Counted from the stretch's first letter, positions 24,298 to 36,230 are shown. The stretch: 64,000 bases of DNA from Cadophora sp. MPI-SDFR-AT-0126 (GCA_020747065.1 JAGMVK010000017.1:248001-312000); one strand, 5' to 3'. The notes: generated from the letters alone by a model not told the origin. A program made the numbers and translations.

Positions 24298-26016
24298 TCA
24301 TGTGCCACCATTAAATGCTACTGCTTTAGTAGCGGCTACTCTACTGATACCTTCATCAAGCCATGCAGTCCAGTATCTGTGCCGACTCTCGTGTTCATCG
24401 CCGGATTCTTGCTGAAAGTTCTCCCAGTCTGTCATTTCACTCCACACATCTCTGAGTATTCCACGGTCGTCGTAGGGATCCTGTTTCATAAATCGTCGCC
24501 ACCTCTGAACAGCTTGAAGCGCTACCGACTCTGGAACGGCAAACCATTCCCGGTGATGAGCGTTATTCTTACAGTCGCATTTGAGTGTTCGTTGATAGGA
24601 TGAGAGCTCGGCGTGAACAAGCTTTTCAATCTTGTAGTAATAGCGACATCTCGAGTTCTGCGTGTCCAAAACCCTTTCGAGGTCGTCTATGCCGCATGTC
24701 TTACGAATCTGGGTGATTCGAGTTCCTGGTTTCATCGCCTTGCCGATTTTGACGAGTGGTATTTCATCTGGGAAATGCTTTGCAGAATATTGAGGGGCCC
24801 TCAGCACGTATACGAATCCCTCCTTGACTATGGGTTCCGTGATCAAGTCCCGCAACTTTTCGTTCGTGTTGCCTTGCTTGCAGGCTCGCGGCATCTGGTC
24901 CAGCTCTCCATCTGAGACTGGTCTTCCCTCGATGAACGAGGGATCGGCGTCACCATCCTCCCAATCAGGTGTTGATTCTTCCCTCACGAGGCTTGACTCC
25001 GGCCACAAAGCTTGTGATGATAGTGTTTCATCTACACTTGCGCTCAAGGTGAGATCTCTACCTTTCGCATCTGCACTAGAGGCAGAGGCTTTCGGAAGAT
25101 CGTCAAAACCAGCTTGGTCATTCTGGCGACTGGCTTGTTCGCTTCTGAGCTTCGATAGACTTTTGTTGGAGAGTTGACAAGGGATAGCAGATGAATATAC
25201 TGGAACAGCACTTCGGTCTTGACGCACAGCGGGTTCGTCTACCGCGTAGACTATTGCTGATACGTCATGACTTTCATGGGATCGAGCGTTGGCATTACTC
25301 TGACTCGTATCGTGTTCCGGGACCGACTTTGAATTTTTTTGAAAGTCCGGACATGTTGGGTCTTCGTCAACGTGAGATTGACTGGTAATCACAGGTGGCA
25401 GCAGTGGTCCTTCTTTCGCTGCTTCGAATCTGTGAAAATCTGATTTGCGGTCGGGACTCTCCGTATCAAGCGTTTGTGATGTTGTTGGCGTGGGTGAAAT
25501 ATCAGACCCAAGTGGTGCTGTGGTATCGTTCACAAACGGAGCTGGGGGAAATTGAAATACTTTTCGGATCGCGCTCAAGAATTCTGATTCTACAGTTGAC
25601 ATGTCACCTCTCCAAGGTTCATAGTTCTCGTAGAACCGTCCGAGTTGTCTCTTGTAGGCTTCTGACTCGTTGTGTCTTCTGCAAAATAGGATTCTCATCA
25701 CAAATCTGCCGACTCTCTCGGCACTGACTGGATATGCGCCCTGGAGGATCCTCCCTACCTCTGAAAGAATTTTCGGTCTCGACTGGCCCGCAAAGCTTGC
25801 GGCACAGCGTCTCTGGTCTTTGTATAGCGCAAGACATCGCGAGCGAATGCAAGCATCCTCGCTCAGAAGCTGAGCCGTGATCACACCAATGTCGTGGATA
25901 CACAGGGGTTGAGAGGTTGCATATGCTGATGGCGAAGCAGCTGGAGAGGGTGATAATGTTGAGTCTCGTGTCTTCCGTGGCGTTTCAAAGTATGAAGCTG
26001 GTGTTGAAAGAGACAT
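24298..26016 (-). CDS. T5orf172 / GIY-YIG-like domain protein
   Basis: A 572-aa intronless frame starting MSLSTPASYFETPRK; the ATG at 26016 is preferred because the upstream in-frame extension has no ATG. Residues about 40-150 contain a compact Cys-containing region (CIHDIGVITAQLLSED, RRCAASFAGQ). A disordered Ser/Asp-rich middle follows. The C-terminal domain is T5orf172 (DUF1766): GFVYVLRAPQYS, then PLVKIGKAMKPGTRI, QIRKTCGIDDL, KIEKLVHAEL and HREWFAVP. This module is distantly related to GIY-YIG nucleases and is common in uncharacterised fungal proteins. DNA binding or cutting is an inference from the fold; I cannot name the role. Confidence 0.82.
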   Translation of the reverse strand: MSLSTPASYFETPRKTRDSTLSPSPAASPSAYATSQPLCIHDIGVITAQLLSEDACIRSRCLALYKDQRRCAASFAGQSRPKILSEVGRILQGAYPVSAERVGRFVMRILFCRRHNESEAYKRQLGRFYENYEPWRGDMSTVESEFLSAIRKVFQFPPAPFVNDTTAPLGSDISPTPTTSQTLDTESPDRKSDFHRFEAAKEGPLLPPVITSQSHVDEDPTCPDFQKNSKSVPEHDTSQSNANARSHESHDVSAIVYAVDEPAVRQDRSAVPVYSSAIPCQLSNKSLSKLRSEQASRQNDQAGFDDLPKASASSADAKGRDLTLSASVDETLSSQALWPESSLVREESTPDWEDGDADPSFIEGRPVSDGELDQMPRACKQGNTNEKLRDLITEPIVKEGFVYVLRAPQYSAKHFPDEIPLVKIGKAMKPGTRITQIRKTCGIDDLERVLDTQNSRCRYYYKIEKLVHAELSSYQRTLKCDCKNNAHHREWFAVPESVALQAVQRWRRFMKQDPYDDRGILRDVWSEMTDWENFQQESGDEHESRHRYWTAWLDEGISRVAATKAVAFNGGT

Positions 26017-26772
26017 GTCTCCGTTGATACTGTACAAATCACAGCAGGTGTCAAAGCTGTCGGGTTAAAATGCTGAAGGTGGGTTTGATTTCATGTCCAT
26101 GGGAGCGGGTGATATATACCCATAACCTACTTACCTATATTTTCATACAATGGTCTCTCGAGGGGTTGGTTCAAGTACATACTGCAGGCACTGCCCCTTG
26201 CCAGTTTCACCATTTTGCATCAACATCAAATTGCACTTTCGCAGACATCAAGGCCGCTTTGACTTAGCATGGGTCAAATCCCCAGAGCTTGGAATCCTTG
26301 CCAGTCAGCTGTTCTTGTTTATATAAAGCAGCAAGCGTAGGAATATTAGGGGAGAGGAGGGAAGTCGAATGCGACCCGAGAGTCTGGTAAGTCCCCTGCC
26401 ATGAGACGGTCCGGGGTAGCTACTCCGCCACTGACCTTCCTAAGTAGTTCACAGCTGCAGGAGCTGAAGATGGCGAGATAAGGGGCTGGCCAATCGCCAT
26501 ACTTCGAGCCCTGTGCAAGTTTCTAGTTGACTGGGTAGTTGCGCAATTGTGTTATGATCGCTTAGATTTCATCGAACGCGTTCAAATAGGGGCTGGTGTG
26601 TGAGATACCAAGCGAGCAACCAACATTCACGGAGACTGAGGAGAGAAGTGCGCCGTGGGTGTGCAAGAAGATTTGCGCTCGAGACATTATACTCTATCCG
26701 TTCTACCAGAAACTGAACCACTTTCCAACTACGCCAGCACCCCATTGCAAACCAGAATAATGATCTAATTGA
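26017..26772. other. Intergenic region between T5orf172 and glycosyltransferase genes
   Basis: No gene recognised. It contains the promoter side of the T5orf172 gene and the 3' flank of the glycosyltransferase gene. Confidence 0.45.
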
Positions 26773-28125
26773 CTACGCAACAGTCTTCTCAGCAACCAAC
26801 TCCTCAATATTGTTCACGATGATATCGACCGGATCGAAAGTCCCCATCTCGGCTTCCATTTCCTTCGCCCTCGTCCTGTACTTCGAGTTCGAGGTGACTT
26901 CATCCACTGCATCCAATATAGCCTCTTGAGTGGGTGTAGGTGTCTTCAAGTTGAATCCCATCCCAGACCACTCTGCTCTGGCACACACCTCTGGCTTGTC
27001 CTCACCCGCACCCGCGGTGATAATTGGCGTCCCGTTACTGATTGCGTGCTGGAACCCTCCATATCCACCATTCGTGACGAATGCTGCACAATGCGGGAGC
27101 AGGTCGTCGAAGGGGATGAAGTCAATCACGCGAGTGTTGGCGGGAATCGAGATATCTGCTGGAAGAGAAGCCCCCTTTTTGCCGAGTGCTACGATGAGGA
27201 GTGTGTTTGGTCGATCTTTGAGAGCCTCCATTGTTGGGATGATGAGTTCGTTGTATCTCAACGCGATTGTCCCCTGACAAACGAAGATGATATCTTTCTT
27301 CTCCTTGTTGTCCACCACCTCACTCCACCATGTCGGAGGATCTTTCATCGGGTCTCGTGAGCCTTTCGGCAGCCCACCACCAAAGCGAATGCTGTCAGGT
27401 GCATCGCTACGGGGATACTCAGCAGACGGTACACACATCTGAATATATCGATCAGGCGCCAAATAAGTTGCGTCAAGCGCGTCCTCGATTCCAGGCTCAG
27501 CCCCAACCTCTACCATCATGTCATTCCAGCACTTCGTGACATTTGAGAAGAACTGTTCCCATACTTGCTTTTTCATAGCAACGTTCCTCTGCCGGCCCTC
27601 AGGCGACGAGTCAGGGGGAAGACCTGGACCGAAGGGTGGCAAGTCGATACTGGACAAGGTCATCGGGATGACACCAATACCCATACTCGCGGTGGGTTTG
27701 ATTCCTGGCGCACCCCTTGTGATGGGAATACCGCCCTGGAATACACCTTCCGTAATTTGCACAATTGGTCTTCCAGGATTCGCTTCAGACACCTTCTTGA
27801 TCGCCTTCTGCATCGCAACATGTTGCGAGGGGATGACTTTCATGAATATGTTCTCAAGATCGAAAGAAAGCTGTACAGGACCTTGAGGAAATTCGGAGCG
27901 TTCTGGGAATAGCCTCTCGAAATCACCTTCATACATGTCACCGTAACCTTCAAGGGGGACGTAGTCGCATCCTATTTCTTCCAGGGCAGGTCGGAATGCC
28001 GTGGCGGACACGAAGGTCACATCGTAGCCACGAGCAATGAGGATTTTGGCGATGGAGCGCATAGGCATGATGTGCCCATATATAGGTGTGGATCCCATTA
28101 CTAGCAGGGGCTTTGGTGACGACAT
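26773..28125 (-). CDS. UDP-glycosyltransferase, family 1 (GT1, MGT-like)
   Basis: An intronless 450-aa frame. The ATG at 28125 (MSSPKPLLVMGSTPIYGHIM) is preferred because the extension to 28152 has no ATG. The N-terminal half has the acceptor-site Rossmann start (PLLVMGSTPIYGHIMPMRSI, GYDVTFVSATAFRPAL). The C-terminal half has the nucleotide-sugar site: VALGKKGASLPADI, RVIDFIPFDDLLPHCAAFV, then TNGGYGGFQHAISNGTPII and AGEDKPEVCARAEW, the counterpart of the plant PSPG box. The enzyme would move a sugar from a UDP-sugar to a small lipophilic acceptor such as a terpenoid, polyketide or xenobiotic. It lies 1.4 kb downstream of, and on the same strand as, a cytochrome P450. A terpene synthase lies beyond, suggesting a shared pathway. 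Confidence 0.9.
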   Translation of the reverse strand: MSSPKPLLVMGSTPIYGHIMPMRSIAKILIARGYDVTFVSATAFRPALEEIGCDYVPLEGYGDMYEGDFERLFPERSEFPQGPVQLSFDLENIFMKVIPSQHVAMQKAIKKVSEANPGRPIVQITEGVFQGGIPITRGAPGIKPTASMGIGVIPMTLSSIDLPPFGPGLPPDSSPEGRQRNVAMKKQVWEQFFSNVTKCWNDMMVEVGAEPGIEDALDATYLAPDRYIQMCVPSAEYPRSDAPDSIRFGGGLPKGSRDPMKDPPTWWSEVVDNKEKKDIIFVCQGTIALRYNELIIPTMEALKDRPNTLLIVALGKKGASLPADISIPANTRVIDFIPFDDLLPHCAAFVTNGGYGGFQHAISNGTPIITAGAGEDKPEVCARAEWSGMGFNLKTPTPTQEAILDAVDEVTSNSKYRTRAKEMEAEMGTFDPVDIIVNNIEELVAEKTVA

Positions 28126-28195
28126 TGTGAAAGAGGAGATACTGGTTCTCACGAAGGCTATTATCGGAGGCAGCAGACAGAGAGAGAACGTGGTT

Positions 28196-28204
28196 CTTAT
28201 AAAG
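28196..28204 (-). promoter_or_regulatory. Possible TATA box of the glycosyltransferase gene
   Basis: CTTTATAAG on the minus strand, about 71 nt before the ATG at 28125. Confidence 0.4.
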
Positions 28205-29488
28205 CAGGCGACAGATCAAACGAATTGCTTACAGTCCAAAATAAGAGAAAGACGAGGAGCTAACTTCCGCTTATACTGGGCAAGAAATGCAGCTCCAACA
28301 TACCAGATCCTAGAACAGGCTTACGTGAAGATAGCCTTGCGACAGAATCTCAGCCCAGTGGAACCTGAGCAGCAATGATCTCAATCTCACCGACAGACTC
28401 GCTGGCTTAGGCTACAAGCTAATGAAAACAAGCTTCTAGCCAGTGGGTACGAGAACGACATCGATCCCCCTCGCCAATAGAAATCAAGAAAACATCTGTT
28501 CAGCTACGGCGTAGTGCTCTGAAGAGCCCTACAGAAGCTCTATGAGCAAATAAAATGCGTGTGTGTCTTTGGAGAAGACCCTATCGGATTCAAATCCAAA
28601 AAGGGGGCTGACTGCTTGACGTGAATTCTTAAAACCCAGCTTGCATACTTACCAAGATGCATGCCGAAATGAAAACCCCTAAACAGAGGCCGACGGCCGA
28701 CGGCCGACAGCCGACTTATAAGCTGAGATATATTCCAACTCTCAGACATTTTCTATCTATTTGCTTGTCATACATGCAGTATTCTCTTCTCCCCTTCCTC
28801 TCGAATCCTGAGAGATGATTCCAGCTCCTCGCCGCTAAGACCAGACATATCCTTAGCGCTTACTCTACTTCTTTGACACTTGGAAAATTGACAAGCCACA
28901 GCCGGATAGAAGCTTCCAAAGAGAGAACAACCAAGAAAGAAAGCTTCGCATCTTCATGCCGAAAGAGGATAGGAGTTCGGCTCTTCTGTTCTTCCAAGGG
29001 GCTCACTTACAAGTAAGCGTGGGTCGTAAATAAGACCAATGACGGCAAGCCCTCCGCTTGGCGTCAAATGCTTCAAGTTGAGCTAAAGTGGAGAGTGCTG
29101 GTGTGCTTGAACGGGCAATCCGAAGTTGAAGAAGTGGATCTCTTGATCGCTGATCTGAGGATTAAAATTCGGAATTGGAATATCTGGTCGCGGGAGCAGT
29201 TGGGCTTTCGAAGCGCGGTTAATTGGGAGCTGCCGACCAACTTGGCGCGGCAGCCTCTCGGCTTCGTGCTTCGGGACAGCCGAACTTCCTCTTCGGCAAA
29301 CACCAGCAAATCAACATCGAAGAGACAGAAACGAGAAAAAGATATCACATAGCTGAACATCACAAATAAAAGCAAATTAAGCAGCCAAGCCAGTATCTCG
29401 CCATACTCACACCTTCACCACCCAAAAATAACGCTATCATTAAAATCTATTCTGGCCACCCATACACCAGAGTCCATCCCAAACCCAG
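28205..29488. other. Intergenic region between glycosyltransferase and P450
   Basis: Upstream flank of the glycosyltransferase gene. It includes a short GC-rich tandem at about 28685-28712 built on CCGACGG. The 94-100 aa frames on both strands near 29070-29375 have no domain features. Confidence 0.4.
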
Positions 29489-31364
29489 CTAACAGTGCAC
29501 AGCCGTTACTCTAACCTTCACGCCCTGACTTCCCGGCTTCGCCTCACCCAAAAAGCAATCCCGCACAACCTTGATATCACGCTCGTAATCTGTGTCGTAG
29601 AGTTCCAGGTCGAAGCGGCGGATTATCATCGCTAGAGCCATGTAGAGCTCAGCGTAAGCGAGTCTGGAGTAGTTCAGTTGTGAGCCGCTATAAGAAGAGG
29701 AGGTGATGGAATGAATTAGATGGGTACTTACTCGATACCCGGACAGATCCGTGTGCCTCGGGAGAAGGGGACATAGTAGCGAGTGAGGTCTTTGCCGTCC
29801 TTTGACAGAGCGCCGTTGAGCCATCGTTCTGGTTTGAAGGTTTCTGGGAAAGGGAAAAGAGATGGGTCGTGCATGGTTGAGCGGGTTGTCATGCTCACGG
29901 GTGTCTGTCTAGTGTCAGAATGGGAAGCTTCGCAAGTGGCAATTCCTGAGAATAGGAATGATGGTGGTTCTCAGTATTGGGGGAGTTGGATACATACGTG
30001 GGGAGGAATGACCCAGTCTTTGTACGTCAGTATTTCAGGCGTGGTAAGTGGAAAGCGTGTTGTAAACACTGCCGAAGTTCTAAAGGTCTCTTTGATAACA
30101 GCGTGCAGCCAAGGCAGGCTTTCCAGCACCTTGACTGGAGGAACACTCATTGGATCCGGCATAGCCTCGAGCAGTTCTTTCTTCAGATTCTTCATCGCAT
30201 GAGGAGTCGTTAGCAAATAGTAAGTCGCCAACATCAGAGTCCGAGATGTACTCTCGCTTCCTGCTACGATCATCACGAGACCTTCTTGCGACAAGCGATT
30301 CAGACTCTTCTCCTCGATGGGCAGACTGCTCTGGTAGATTCCGTGGAAAACAGTTGGCGGTCTCTCTGTTCGCTTGACTGCGGGTGGAGAAGGATGGATC
30401 TTCTCGTTCTCGAGGAAGGCAGTGGCCTGGATTTTCATTTCCTGGTTTCTGTCAGTTTGATTTCGGCTGAGAGAACGTCAGAACCAACCTTGTGAAGCTC
30501 GAGGAATCTCGAAAGCACCGGAACTACCAATTGGAATACCCATAGCGGCAACTTCAGCGCCACCTTTATCATCCAGGGGAATTGTCTCAGGAGCGGAAAG
30601 ACAGCACCAACCATCCGCAGCGTCTCAGCCCAGTCCTCCAACCCGTCAACATTACCTTGCAGTCCATCCGACCTAGCAAACGCAAATTCCGAGACCGAGT
30701 CTGTGGTGAAGCCTAGATATCGGATATGCAACTTGACGACTTCGTCGTTCGTATACGAGTCTTTAAAAGTCTGGCATAATTTCTCGGCTTGTTTTCTAAG
30801 TAAAGGCTCTGCATCGCCAACTGATCGCTTTGAGAAGAATGGGCTGGTAGCGAGCTTCCGTTTGCGATGGATGTTGTGTTCCACTGTCCCAAATGCTGGA
30901 AGTTGTTAATATCACTTGACTCGCTTCAATGTATGAGCGAAGCACTCACAAGCTTCGGGATTTCCAGTCATAGCAGCAAAAGGCGGGTATTTATCTCTAT
31001 GCGTTGGATTTCCCGCGTACAGAACGTCGATCCATTCCGGGTCTCTCACGTGGAGCTCATCTGGATTGATTCTCACGATTGGACCTTTGGGACGTTTGTC
31101 AGTTCTTGATTCAAGCCAATGTATGGATATCTGGGTCAGCTTACCATACACTTCATGCATTCGATCTATTTCCCACGCAAACTGGCCACCCATCCCCTTC
31201 ATCAGGTCGAAGTAGAACTCATACCACCTCGTTGCCGCCGCAAACTTCGGACCAGGATACTTCCGTAACGGGTGAAAGAAGAGTCTGTAAATGACAAGGC
31301 CAAGGCCATAAATGGCTGCGGAGGCCCCTAGGCCGAGGGAAAGTTGTAGGGGCGAGAAGATCAT
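29489..31364 (-). CDS. Cytochrome P450 monooxygenase
   Basis: Six exons (31364-31145, 31084-30950, 30895-30489, 30441-29998, 29904-29732, 29663-29489) join to 517 aa, the normal size of a microsomal fungal P450. An N-terminal hydrophobic anchor ([20 protein letters not shown]) is followed by the hinge [13 protein letters not shown]. The substrate-region motif [20 protein letters not shown] comes next. Helix I motif [11 protein letters not shown] lies at about residue 314, helix K ETFR at about 370, the PERW motif follows, and the haem-binding loop [10 protein letters not shown] with its cysteine lies near residue 456. It would hydroxylate or otherwise oxidise a hydrophobic substrate with a P450 reductase. 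It is divergent from a terpene synthase 3.1 kb away and co-directional with a glycosyltransferase, so a terpene is the likely substrate. That last point is inference. Confidence 0.94.
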
Positions 31365-34300
31365 CGTATAGCGATTTATCGTCCAGTGGAGATTTGGGTG
31401 TTTATTATATCAGACTGTCGTCAGATGGCTTTGGAGGCTCCTCTGTTCTCAGTCTAGGATATCTATCGGCAGAGTGCTGTGCTCGCGGATACGTACGCAA
31501 CGTAGAAGTGAAGATACCGTCAGTACCGTCAATATAGATGGTGAGTGGCCGAGTTGATCTCAAGGGAAAGACCTGAGTATCAAGCCAATGACTGTGCTCC
31601 CATTTGATTCACTCGAGGATATCACTCAACCTCGAATCACAAGCTCCAATGTAGTAGCAAGTATCAATATCCTGCGCTTCCCTTATCAAATGAAGTCTAC
31701 TCCGCAAAGAGCACGGTCAAGAAGTCCTCAAGCCGAGACCCTGTATACTTATTAGACGGAGTTTCCCACACGACACCGCTGCCTTGCTTTAACAACAGAT
31801 AGGAAGACGGAAATCGACCGATGTGGTTGGGAGTGATTATTTTCCAAGAGTCGGAAGCACGCACTTCGGCCCACTTCGGACACACTTAGTCTCCTGCACG
31901 ACAGGATCCATTTATCATCGGCAAAGGAGGCCACTATCCTTTGCAAGGCCCATCCCAGACGGATGAATGCAACCTTGGCTCTGGGATGATTAGGAACTCG
32001 CTAAAGATGATCAATGAAATGAATGAATGAGTTGCTGGGAAACATGTAGGGACGATCTTTCCTTCAAGCATCCGAAGATAGATTGGAAGTACCTCGTGCA
32101 TTCTCGTATCTCTCGACAACAAAGCTGCAACTCAAGAGTACACAAGCAAGCAAGCAAGCAACGAGTAAGAAAATCCCCGACGCCGTGATACCCTCATGCA
32201 AGCCTTATCAGCCCCCATGCTATCCCCTCACCAGCAATTTGATCGAGATAGTCAATCGCGTTGCCCGTTGCTTCAACTCATTCGATTCATGGTTCGACAT
32301 AATTTGACAATTTGACTTGCTCGATCGATGAGGGAGGGGCAGTAGTCCCTCTCAGCTGCATTCAAAACAAGACAGCGGGCGACGGGACGGAAGGAAGGGA
32401 GAGAGGAAGAGCGGTGGGCGACTGCATTGCATTCCACTGCATATGCTGTAAGTATCTCTTTACTGTAAGAACGAATAGCAACGTGCTAGACAGCGGGATG
32501 GCGCACAGAAGAGGGAACTTTGGCCCGGGAGGCTCGCTGTCAAGTGTTAAGCCTTGCAACTTGCAGCGATTGACAGACTTTTTGGGCGCTCGGTTTTAAG
32601 ATGTCATAATATGTCGACTCAAATGTGGAACTGCCGCTCATTAGCTACAAGTTGTGTAACACAACGCACCCGCACGCTCCGTTGACGTGTCGCCGGATTC
32701 TGCAGCGTGAGGAAGAGGGTGGATGGGTGGCCACTTATGGGGGTTGGAGCCGCTGAAGATATGCTGTGCCGAGGTTGAAGTGGCGGGATGGATGCAGCGC
32801 TCGGGATCTGGGGTTGTGAGAACTGACTGACCGCACAGGAGTTCGTATATCGCTTAGAAGTTATCTCCGCCGCACTTCCAATAGAAAACCCTCCGTTCTT
32901 ATTTTACGCTGTTGATTTTGACCTTACCGATCTGTTGGTTATCCCCCGAAAGAGACGTTGGATGCTTGAATTCTGCCGTCTCGCATCGGTCATTAAGGTT
33001 TATGAAATGATTCGGCATCACAGGAAGCCCGAGCCGTGGATCCCTACGGAACAAACCACCCTGTAAACAAATAGTGGAACCCCTGATCAGCGAGTTTTGG
33101 TCCTGGATTCCAGACTTTTTCTGGAAGCGAGCCCCACGCCTTCTCCGTGCCCAAGCCTTCAGATGAACAAAACCCCGCTGTCTGTCTCGACCCCTCCTCT
33201 TGGCCTTTCAACCTTTCCGTTCTTACTTTCTGCCTCTTGTAGCCCTGGAAAGTCAAAATATCCGCCATTCCTTATCGACACCTAGGAAGCAAGTGGGCCG
33301 TCATGTCAAGTAAGGTAGCCAAGTTGAAGTCAAGCTAATGTAGGTAAGAAAGTTACGATGCTACTTTGCGTCCACTATGGCGGGTAACCCTCTTACCAAT
33401 CTCCTTGGTCCAGGAGCCATGAAGATGCCAGCAGGGTGCGTTCTTCCACCGCGTGCGGCCGGATCTAAGGCATGCAATGATATGCAGATGCTGGATGAGG
33501 AAGGACGGTGTGTATTTCCTGGGTTTGATGCGATGCAATGTGGATAGCGACTAGTGAGAGTTTTGATGCAGGACTGGCTAAGTTTCTGGAAATCATGATT
33601 CTGCAGATGGGATGGGGATATTCCACGGAGGTAAGAGCGGATGTGATGATATGGCGGTACGGGCCTTGAAGTGGAGCTTGAGTTGAGGAGCTTGAACGAA
33701 GAGAACTGATACAGAGGGAGATATTGCTGAAGCTTCCGCACTAACAGATTGGCAAGCGGGAGTGGCGGCTTCGAGGATTGTTCGATCGAGATTGGGAAAG
33801 AGGCACTTTCATTGGATGGTTAAGGAGTTGATAAGATGAGTAGAGTACTGTGAATCATTTGATGAGTGATAATTCCAAGGCGGAGGTATAATTCAATGAG
33901 GCATTCCAAGTGGCAAGCATCATAAGTTTCGAATACGACAAAGTGTTTGAGCTCGACTACATCATGCGCCCTCTTGACTTCAAAAAAGGTTAATAAGAAA
34001 CTTACTCCATTTGTCGATACCCTCCACCAACAATACTCTGTACATTTCCAACAGATATCGAACGAAGTCGCGCCGACCCAACCCCTTGTCTTGGTACCAT
34101 CCCGCATCCCAGCTCCCAGCGCCCAGCGCCAAGTGCCTCATACAACTCCCTAATGCCCGTCAGTGGGGAAACTTTACAGTAGCGCGTCCCCTTCCAGCTT
34201 CTCCATCCGACTCTACTGTTCCCATAATATACGCCGTCTATTCCGAGTCTTTGGATTTTTGCCAACTGGTCTTTGGGAGGAGGATAATAAACGGCTTTAC

Positions 34301-34496
34301 TTTCGCTCGCCACCACATCCTCATATTCATACTGCTACTATCCATCCCACTCCTACACTCTCTTTTCTCGACGTTTCATCTATACACCCGTCAGACTAGG
34401 ACGCGAGTCCCTGAACCTTTGACTTTCAAGATAAAAGCGGCTCCAGGGATTGAGTTTGAGACACCACGTTATTGGATTCGCATCGCTACCGACAAC
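31365..34496. other. 3.1-kb divergent intergenic region between P450 and terpene synthase
   Basis: No gene recognised. Both neighbours are transcribed outward, so this may be a shared regulatory region. It contains a short (CAAG)n tract near 32145-32160. Small frames at 33353-33741 (minus) have no domain features. Confidence 0.45.
31401..31411 (-). promoter_or_regulatory. Possible TATA-like element of the P450 gene
   Basis: The minus strand reads ATATAATAAA about 40 nt upstream of the ATG at 31364. The spacing suits a short-leader fungal promoter, but there is no other support. Confidence 0.3.
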
Positions 34497-36230
34497 ATGG
34501 GAGCGGAAGCGAAAACCACAGCAAAAATGGAGGTCAAGATCGACCAGCGCCAGCTGCTACTAGACAGTATTCGAGGAAAGACTGTCACAATCCCGAATCT
34601 GAGACCAATCTTCGAGAAGTACACTGGGGCTGTCAATCCCAATTATGAGGCGATGATACCGGTGGTGAATAGTCGGTTAGAGAGGTAAGACATTGTGCAA
34701 TTAGTGCTCTGTTATATTTAAAGGCTATTCCATGAAATGGGAGATTGATGGGCGAGACTGACGAGAATGTGTTACAGTCTAGTGTTGAACGAGAAGAGGT
34801 TGGCGAAGTTGAAGACGGCCGATTTTGCTCTTTTTGCGTCAAATGTAAGTAAATCGATAACTCTTGAGAGAATGCAACTTTCATAAAGTCTTAGTCAGTC
34901 GATTTGGGGGTGTCGATTCAACGTGGGAGGATCTGAATAACATGAAGACAGTGGTGGCCAACCGCCGAGTTCAGGGAACTCCGCATCGTGACATTCCTGG
35001 CGATATGGTTGTTCCTCTGGGACGATGCGCTCGATGAGCCCACTGGAGAATATGCCGACAATTTCGAAGCAGCTCAGGTTTATCGCTCTGAGACTGAGCA
35101 ATTCCTTGCTGATTGTCTGGGTCTCAGCACCTCAACAGAGATTTCGACCGTCGTTACTTACCCTGCATTTGATAACTTGAAGGGCTTTGGGTTGTATGTG
35201 AAGAAGATGTTACTCGAGTATTTTCTCGGAGTGAGTCCAGAGGCAAAGGGAACGACGAAGCCATCCAGAGGTTTCTTTGGCAGTGTTAAGATACTGGGAA
35301 AGCAAGTGAAGAGTGCCGTCCGCTGGACCCTGGGTATGAAGCCCGCGAAGAAAGTGTTTCCGCCGCCTTCCAGTCATCCGATCATTGAGAGCTTCAGAGT
35401 CATCGGTGATGAACTCAAAGTCGCTTACACCGTTGGTAAGACATTGTGTAACCTGAGCCCCTTTTCACGGCCTGGAAGCTGATTGGATGATAGAGCAACG
35501 ACAGAATTTCTTTGAGGACATGAAGTTCTACATTGCGACAACGGAGACGGAACAGCGGTACAAGCTTGATGGGAAAATTCCGACCTTAGAAGAGTACTGG
35601 GAGGCTCGGATGGGGACGAGTGCTGTTGCGGCTTGCCTGGCGATGATAGAGTGAGTTCTCGGGTCTCAAGCGCGAAGAGGTGAGAGCATGTACTAACAAG
35701 CATGAAGGTTGGTGCATCATATCAAGGGGCCGTATCGATCAACCAACCATCCAACGTTAAAAACTCTGTCTGATGAGTCAAATATCATCGTTGTGATGTA
35801 AGTCAACTCAAAATATCCACAATAGGGAGCCCGCTGACAGCTGAGAAAGTGCAAATGACATGTTATCTTTGAAGAAGGAAATCGTAAGTCAATCCTTGCT
35901 CTGACTCTCTTACCATCACTGACGGTCTATTAGATCCAGAAGCAGATAGATAGTCTGATTCCGCTCTCTGTCCCAGTTTATGGGGGTGTTCAAGAAGCGA
36001 TTGATCAAGCCCACATCGACCTTTTGGCAGCAGTCGCTCGCTTCGATGCTGAAGCAGAGAAGATTATGTCTGAGCCAAATACTACTGGCATGTCAGACAG
36101 TGAGCTTCGATTGTTTGTTGAAGGGTGTAGAAAGTGTTGGGTGGGCAACTTCAACTGGAGCTTGTGCACTGGTCGATATGGACTTGGAGCCATCGACCAG
36201 AAGAATGGCAGCTTCTCGCTCTCCCTTTGA
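34497..36230 (+). CDS. Class I terpene synthase (sesquiterpene-cyclase type)
   Basis: Seven exons (34497-34684, 34778-34844, 34952-35435, 35494-35650, 35708-35797, 35850-35883, 35934-36230) join in frame to 438 aa. All introns have GT donors and AG acceptors. The enzyme would ionise a prenyl diphosphate, probably farnesyl diphosphate, and cyclise it. The metal-binding motif sits in FLAIWLFLWDDALDEP, with the Asp pair at residues 109-110. The second metal site is the triad in ANDMLSLKKE: Asn331, Ser335, Glu339. The C-terminal Arg-Tyr pair of fungal enzymes is at 421-422 in WSLCTGRYG. The 59-residue insert after YVKKMLLEYF (KGTTKPSRGFFGSVKILG...) is longer than I expect. An isolated P450 and a GT1 glycosyltransferase lie on its 5' side. 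The product cannot be told from sequence. Confidence 0.92.

Noticed and set aside
29068..29375. Paired 94- and 100-aa frames on opposite strands
   Set aside because: Mirror-image open frames in the same stretch with no domain features; composition chance.
33353..33741. Two overlapping minus-strand frames (61 and 126 aa) between P450 and terpene synthase
   Set aside because: No domain or splice support; likely chance frames in the divergent regulatory region.
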